Assembly (NCBI GenBank): GCA_035048485.1
Contig: CM068590.1
Location: 5,642,093-5,706,092 of the forward strand
DNA from: Pteria penguin
Lineage: Eukaryota; Mollusca; Bivalvia; Pterioida; Pteriidae
Direction: 5' to 3'
Length of the DNA stretch: 64,000 nt
Numbering within the stretch: the first letter of the stretch is position 1; the number at the start of each line of letters is the position of its first letter. This document shows positions 58,113 through 64,000 of this stretch, piece by piece. The position numbers were made by a program, and so were the translations under genes. The notes under the pieces are model-generated. The model was not told the origin of the DNA. It worked only from the letters and a program-made list of their open reading frames with translations, and made no database searches.

Positions 58113-58301
58113 GCATGCACGGATCTAGAGGGGTGGACCGGGGGTCTGGACCCACCCTAAGATTTGTCGAATATTATTTTTCTTTGTTATTTTATGATGT
58201 AAAATAAGTAATTTTACACATAAAACAAGAATGGAGCCCCTCTCGGATAATTTATTGGGGGTACACCTCCCTCTCGACAAAATTTCTGGATCCGCACCTA
58301 A
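58113..58301. mobile_element. GGATCTAGA / CTGGATCC element (copy 2)
   Basis: GCACGGATCTAGAGGGGTGG, TCTGGACCCACCCTAAG, GTAAAATAAGTAATTTTACA, CCCCTCTCGGATAA, CTCTCGACAAAATTTCTGG and ATCCGCACCT. Confidence 0.75.
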
Positions 58302-58706
58302 AAAGGTTTGTCGTCTTGCCAAAAGAAACAATTGTGTAAAATAACTGGTTTTATTGGTCCTTCTTAGTGAGGCATTCTGTTTTCTGGAAGTTCAGTAGGA
58401 CTATCTACACGCTATGATTAACCAAATGCCACCGAGGAGACCGAATAAAAATTTTTGCTCATGAAGAAAGCGCGCCAAATATTCCAAAATTGTTTTATAA
58501 CCCCCCCCCCCCCGCCCCTCCCGCCGAAAATACTCTAACACATTTTCCTATGCTGTAATATAAATCAGCAAAAATCCAGAATCTATCAAATTCAGCGACT
58601 TTATACGTGCTTACGTCGCAGTAAATATAATCCTAATTTTATCATTGGTGTAAAATTCTCGGGGGTGTGGCTTTACTGTACCGCAGTAACGCATGCAACT
58701 TTCCTA

Positions 58707-59270
58707 AAGTGATATCAAAGGATGGGCCTAACAGTGTCTGACAATAAAGTGATATCAAAGGATGGGCCTAACAGTGTCTGACAATAAAGTGATATCAAAG
58801 GATGGGCCTAGCAGTGTCTGACAATAAAGTGATATCAAAGGATGGGCCTAGCAGTGTCTGACAATAAAGTGATATCAAAGGATGGGCCTAACAGTGTCTG
58901 ACAATAAAGTGATATCAAAGGATGGGCCTAGCAGTGTCTGACAATAAAGTGATATCAAAGGATGGGCCTAGCAGTGTCTGACAATAAAGTGATATCAAAG
59001 GATGGGCCTAGCAGTGTCTGACAATAAAGTGATATCAAAGGATGGGCCTAGCAGTGTCTGACAATAAAGTGATATCAAAGGATGGGCCTAGCAGTGTCTG
59101 ACAATAAAGTGATATCAAAGGATGGGCCTAGCAGTGTCTGACAATAAAGTGATATCAAAGGATGGGCCTAACAGTGTCTGACAATAAAGTGATATCAAAG
59201 GATGGGCCTAGCAGTGTCTGACAATAAAGTGATATCAAAGGATGGGCCTAGCAGTGTCTGACAATAAAGT
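58707..59270. repeat. 40-bp tandem repeat, about 14 near-identical copies
   Basis: The unit is AAAGTGATATCAAAGGATGG followed by GCCTAGCAGTGTCTGACAAT. Copies differ almost only by one A/G site (CCTAACAG or CCTAGCAG), indicating very recent expansion. Confidence 0.97.
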
Positions 59271-59329
59271 CGACTACTGCTTGAATATATCTGGCCATTA
59301 TCACCCTCAACTTAACCCTGTTATTATTT

Positions 59330-59372
59330 ATCTCTGTTATTTATTTATTTCTGTTATTTATTTATTTTTTGG
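59330..59372. repeat. TTATT-rich simple repeat
   Basis: Short TCTGTTATTTATTTATT units. Low complexity. Confidence 0.85.
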
Positions 59373-60051
59373 GTCGAGGAGAAGGCAAGAGCCAAAAAGT
59401 TTCAAGACACAATCAGTATGTTATTAGTAAGTCAAATTTATGAAAAACGTTTTTGACCCCCCCCCCCCCCCCCAAACACACACACAGAGACACAAAAGGA
59501 AAAGAAAAGGTCTTGAAAGAAAGAAAACCACACACACCCGTCAGTGCCACAGGTAACGTGAGTATACTGTTTAACATACATGTATACAATAAACAAGTAT
59601 TGTTATGCAATATTTCTCTAGATTTCCCTAAATTTCAGATGTTTTCAGATGCCAGGGGTCATTACAATCCGTATTTAAGGATTAATTCGATAAAAAGAAA
59701 AAAATGGGTAGGGGGTTAAGATAGGGCTGGGTATTGTAAATGACTCCTATAATTATAACATTTACAATCGAAATCTACGATAGAACATTAAAACACCTCG
59801 AATGATCATCTAATCTGATGATGTTGTATGTAAGAAGAGACATTTTAGTGCATCGATGACAATAATCAAATATTGCTTCCCGTCTTCATGGTCACACATC
59901 CGGGTTTCTTAAACGAATTACGAACAGTGGAATCCCGGACGTCCGCAGTTGCGTATTCACTCACTCATCAACAAATGTGTAATCAAGTAGTATTATTCTA
60001 CGATACGAGTATAACTTATACCTTATGGAGAACTAAGCCCAGAATTTCAAA

Positions 60052-62265
60052 ATGGATCTGTATGTTTCTATTACATTAGTTTGTTTTTACATCGTGGGAG
60101 CTGTCGGTCGAAGAGGCCCTTCTCCTACCACAATTGAAGCCATGCGAACATCCAGGTTGCGCCCTCCGCCAAGTAGATCCCCTACCACCTCCTTAACCTC
60201 GTCCACGTTACTGACATCTACTCCCATAGATACGAGTTCATCATTGGTTGGCATAGCAACGACGGTCCCAACGGTTGTCGTCGTGAACAATTCGGGTAAG
60301 TACGACTCGTGTACTGACAAATTCTACAAAGACAACTAGGTGTCTCGAAAGATGGGGGGGGGGGGGAACGAAAATGACAAAATATTTTATTCATGATTAT
60401 AAGTAGTTTTTAGATATGTATTTACGCCTAAGCGGCATTTATACTTCACAGAGCTAACATTGTATATGTACATCGCAGATTCGGCACCAATCGGGTTACC
60501 TCGGCGTCTTCTAGGAAAATGACTTGTTGGATAGTATCAGGCACACCCCCCACCCCCACCCCTTTATATGCAGTGGCGGATTTAAAGCCCCCCCCCCTTT
60601 TTGGCCACATATTTACTAGTAAGAATCCAGATTTTGCACCAAAAATTGCTGAGAAGTTTGGCTAATACACGTGGGCCCCCTTTTCAGAAATCCTGGATCC
60701 GCCACTGATATGGTAGAGACGACTATCCGGAGCATGGGTTTTTAATTCTTCACCCATTAAGCGACCTTCACCCGAATACTTGAGTAATCCTTTACGTGCA
60801 AACGTATCCTGCGACACAGGGTATCGGTTTATACAGACACAGGGTATCGGTTTATACAGACACAGGGTATCGGTTTATACAGACACAGGGTATCGGTTTA
60901 TACAGACACAGGGTATCGGTTTATACAGACACAGGGTATCGGTTTATACAGACACAGGGTATCGGTTTATACAGACACAGGGTATCGGTTTATACAGACA
61001 CAGGGTATCGGTTTATACAGACCCAGGGTATCGGTTTATACAGACACAGGGTATCGGTTTATACAGACACAGGGTATCGGTTTATACAGGCACAGGGTAT
61101 CGGTTTATACAGACACAGGGTATCGGTTTATACAGACACAGTGTATCGGTTTATACAGACACAGGATATCGGTTTATACAGACCCATTTCAAAAATACAT
61201 AATAAGAATAAAAAGTATCATCCGAATGAGTAATAGGACGGCAGGAGGTAAAAATCATCATTAGAGCCGATATCCGTAATCGAACCCAAGTTCTCAGATT
61301 TTGAAGTTCACTGTGATACTACTAGATAAGTCCCCTCTCGTCTTCCCATACACATACACATGCGCACACTCACAAATATTGCAGCCTCCACCGCCCACCC
61401 CCACCTCCTCCCCCCATTGTCTGGTGTAGTATCCTCTATTCATTTAGTACTTTTTATTTACGTTTAGTGAATCTAAGAGAATGAACTGTATCTGAGTTTT
61501 GTTTCTTTTGTTGAAAAATTTCGGAAAGAGATTCTCCAAATTTCATTCAACAAAAATTATCAAAAAGGCGAAAGGAAAACAATAGTAATTATATGTAATC
61601 AAAAATAATAAATCAAAAAATGTGTGTTTTAATGATCAAATTCTATAATTCTTGAAATGTTTGTCAATGTTTGCGTAGTAATATGCTTTTTATGGCAAAC
61701 TTTTAAAACTACAAACTTTAATCGAAAACTTGAAATTAGTCTATTGTTTTCTCATAACAAAGATAAAAGAGAAACATATCTACTCAGTAAAAAATTAAAG
61801 CACACAATCTCTTGGTAAATGTGTGTATTAAATAATCACACAATTGTACAATGCATGATATACAAGTCTCATTTGAAGGCTTTATGGAAAGGGAGAGGCT
61901 GTCTGAAATAAAAAAAAATGAAATAAAAACCCATCGGAATTCGCGGTTTTTTTTTTTTTTTTGTTTTTTGTTTTTTTTTTTTTGTTCGCATGGCAAACTT
62001 ACCGCTAATTGTGCACCAATATTCTGGCTTTGGTTTCTGGGATTAGTGTGACTTGGAAAAAGAATGGAATGGGTAAATTATTATATAAGTAGGTAGAAGA
62101 TGACCCAGACATCGTATTACTTCGGGAGAATTAATATTCATGATATCCGTTCCATATTCCAGGAATTGTCAGCACGGAGACCATGGTAGTATTGTACTGC
62201 CTCATCGGTTTGATACTGGTCATTATGCTGGTGGTAGGCGGACTATGGGCATTGAAGAAATCGAG
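60052..62265 (+). CDS. Small Thr/Ser/Pro-rich single-pass membrane protein, partial (two exons)
   Basis: Exon 60052-60295 encodes a signal peptide (MDLYVSITLVCFYIVGAVG), then a short Arg/Pro patch and a Thr/Ser-rich region ending TVPTVVVVNNS. The donor is TTCGG|GTAAGT in phase 1. Exon 62163-62265 (acceptor CATATTCCAG) continues in frame with GIVSTETMVVLYCLIGLILV and IMLVVGGLWALKKSR, a clear transmembrane helix with a basic stop-transfer end. It leaves through a phase-2 donor GAG|GTCAG, so a cytoplasmic exon should follow beyond 62265. There are no family motifs; I do not recognise it. Joining the two exons rests on phase and on the signal/stalk/membrane logic. Extra exons between them are possible. 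Confidence 0.6.
60571..60707. mobile_element. 137-bp MITE with CAGTGGCGGAT ends and 5-bp direct repeat ATATG
   Basis: CAGTGGCGGATTTAAAGCCC at the left is mirrored by GGATCCGCCACTG at the right. ATATG lies on both sides (60566-60570 and 60708-60712). It sits in the intron of the small membrane protein gene. Confidence 0.8.
60810..61190. repeat. 23-bp tandem repeat, about 16 copies
   Basis: The unit is ACACAGGGTATCGGTTTATA plus CAG. As 23 is not a multiple of three and no frame has a stop, all three forward frames stay open and produce long artefact ORFs (GYRFIQTQGIGLYRHRVSVY). It is intronic in the small membrane protein gene. Confidence 0.97.
61262..61330 (-). pseudogene. tRNA-like sequence (degenerate)
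   Basis: In reverse: CTAGTAGTATCACAGTGAAC, TTCAAAATCTGAGAAC and TTGGGTTCGATTACGG. The B box is good but the A box is poor and the acceptor stem does not pair well. Likely a SINE-derived head. Confidence 0.45.
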
Positions 62266-62361
62266 GTCAGTTATTATTTTTTTTTTCTTTACTTTGTTTT
62301 CAGTCATTTAAATTCTTTTTCTTATTTTATTTTTTCGTTTGCTTTGTGATTCATCATGTGT

Positions 62362-62602
62362 AGATCAAGAAGGACGGACAAGGGGTCAGGGCTCACCCTG
62401 AGAATCGTCGAAAATGACATTAATTTTTTTTGTTTTGTTTTTATTTTTTGTTTTGTTTTGTTTTGTTTTTGTTTGTTTTTTTTTTGTTTTTGTTTTTTAA
62501 TCTAAAATAAGTAATTTAAACACAAAACATAGGTGGACCCCCTCTCGGAAATACATTGGGGGGGTGGACTCTTTCTCGACAAAATTTCTGGATCCGCGCC
62601 TA
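62362..62602. mobile_element. GGATCTAGA / CTGGATCC element (copy 3) with T-rich expansion
   Basis: GTCAGGGCTCACCCTGAGAA, TCGTCGAAAATGACATTAA, a long TTTTG tract, CTAAAATAAGTAATTTAAAC, CCCCCTCTCGGAAA, TCGACAAAATTTCTGGATCC. Immediately downstream of the membrane exon at 62163-62265. Confidence 0.7.
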
Positions 62603-62609
62603 TTCATAG

Positions 62610-63640
62610 ATAATTTTAATAAGTTTAATAGCATGCAAGTAACATCTCCCATTTCCTGTTTAGCTGGAACGTTTGACCATAGATGACCTTTTCAGGATAT
62701 TACCATATCAACAATATCAAGACTGTGACTCCGCCCCTCATAGAAATACTTGACAAAAAGTTGGGCTTACAACTTTATATTTTTTGGTTCAGTGTGAGAC
62801 ATATAGTTTATAGTTGAGCCTTCTTCCCAAGTAACAATTGCTTGATCCACCCCTACAACACTTCCTTCTCATTCCATTCTTGTTTTGTATTTTAGTAGTC
62901 TACCTAGTTTATTGTTCTTAACTTGGGCAGATTTTCCTACTCTATTGAAATGAAACGGTGTGTTTAATAGCACGAGTCAATTGTCACAATCTTGCGTAAT
63001 GGGGGTTTATAAAATATATTAAAAAATTATTATTGATGATTTGTGTTCCTAACTTTTGCCCGCAAGGATAGAGTGGTTTTCCTAATCACTCTAGGAATAA
63101 TGATTTCGGCCTGATGCCATTTGAACGTTACAAATGTTTTATAGCAAATGCAAGAAGAAATAAATATATAGAGCATTGCTGAAGCAATACGTGTCCCCCA
63201 TAGGTTTCAGTAAATCCAAAGATCGTAATTCTTCCAAAAATGGGGCAATCATGACCAAGCTGGAACTTGATCTGTAACTCATTTATAGAAAGCATATTAC
63301 CAAAATTTAAGTCAATATCTTCAATAATCGGAACACCCAAGCCATTTTTACAAAAATATTTGCGTACAGAAATGGGCGAGTTGTTTCGATTGTAACATCA
63401 ATGGTTGAAAAAATAAGTCGGGAAATTCAGTGTTTCAGACAGACAAACAGACATACAGACGGAGTGGAAATCTATAGTCTCGTATGGTTTTACTGGCAGG
63501 AGACTGAATAAAGTGGCTATGCGCGTTTGTTAAAACATGTCTGTACTACTTGGTAGGGCAACATCAAGGTCATTTGTATATTCTATCCCCGCCCATCCCT
63601 CCTTTCACGGTTTTAAATGTTTCGAAGACATATTCCACTT
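62610..63640. other. Stretch with no recognised gene
   Basis: Probably intron of the small membrane protein gene or intergenic. No ORF here looks like a protein domain. Confidence 0.4.
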
Positions 63641-63649
63641 TATTCATAT

Positions 63650-64000
63650 CAAACATTATCTATATTTTTATTTACTCGGCCTCGATTTCTATTTCTATTT
63701 ATTCGGCCTCGGTTTATATTTATATTTAATCAGCCTCGGTTTATATCTCTATTTATTCAGCCTCGGTTTATATTTTTATTTATTCGGCCTCGGTTTATAT
63801 ATTTATTTATTCGGTTTCGGTTTATATAATTATTTATTGGGCATCGGTTTACATTTTTTTATCGATTTATATTTATTCATTCGGCCTAGGTTTATATTTT
63901 TTTTTTTATTTATTCGGCCTCGATTTATATTTATTCATTCGGCCTAGGTTTATATATTTATTTATTCGGCCTCGGTTTATATTTTTATATATTCTGCCTC
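63650..64000. repeat. About 30-bp tandem repeat running off the window
   Basis: The unit is approximately TCGGCCTCGGTTTATATTTT plus TATTTAT, with length variants. It reaches the last base, so the array is incomplete. Phe/Tyr/Leu-rich ORFs in it are artefacts. Confidence 0.93.

Overview
This window is AT-rich eukaryotic nuclear DNA. It has multi-exon genes with GT-AG introns, abundant tRNA-derived SINEs with conserved tails, Helitron-like elements, a Penelope-like retroelement remnant, long minisatellites and many microsatellites. The repeat types and gene families (small C-type lectins with a mucin-like stalk, tandem olfactomedin genes, a single-domain universal stress protein, Crypton-type recombinase debris) point to a lophotrochozoan, most likely a bivalve mollusc. 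The species cannot be named from the sequence alone. No bacterial features, CRISPR array or rRNA were seen.

Layout: (1) 1-4.1 kb is intergenic with a SINE, a decayed Crypton/tyrosine-recombinase-like ORF and a small foldback. (2) 4.1-10.7 kb and 12.2-17.7 kb hold two tandem paralogues of a type I membrane C-type lectin on the + strand. I could join four exons in each with matching intron phases (1-2-1). The second copy carries a 132-bp triplication of its last splice acceptor. (3) 18.7-20.2 kb is a dispersed repeat split by a DNA transposon; an uninterrupted copy at 39.9-40.2 kb gives the empty site and shows a TA target duplication. (4) 20.7-23 kb and 24.4-27.9 kb hold two tandem two-exon genes on the - strand for secreted coiled-coil/olfactomedin proteins. 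(5) 28-42.9 kb has no recognisable gene, only repeats, including a near-perfect 81-bp-arm palindrome at 36.2-36.4 kb. (6) 42.97-54.44 kb is a four-exon universal stress protein gene on the + strand. Its introns contain a 43-bp satellite array, microsatellites and a Helitron-like element with about 145-bp tandem units. (7) 54.5-60 kb is repeats (degenerate ~35-bp, exact 40-bp and MITE copies). (8) 60.05-62.27 kb holds two joinable exons of a small Thr/Ser/Pro-rich single-pass membrane protein, probably continuing. The window ends in tandem repeats.

The five genes are independent units with their own introns, but four of them encode secreted or membrane recognition-type proteins (lectin, olfactomedin) in tandem pairs, as in expanding immune-type receptor families of molluscs. 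The universal stress protein is intracellular and unrelated to them. The most noteworthy signals are the triplicated in-frame splice acceptor in the second lectin gene, the transposon with its own in-window empty site, and the long perfect hairpin.
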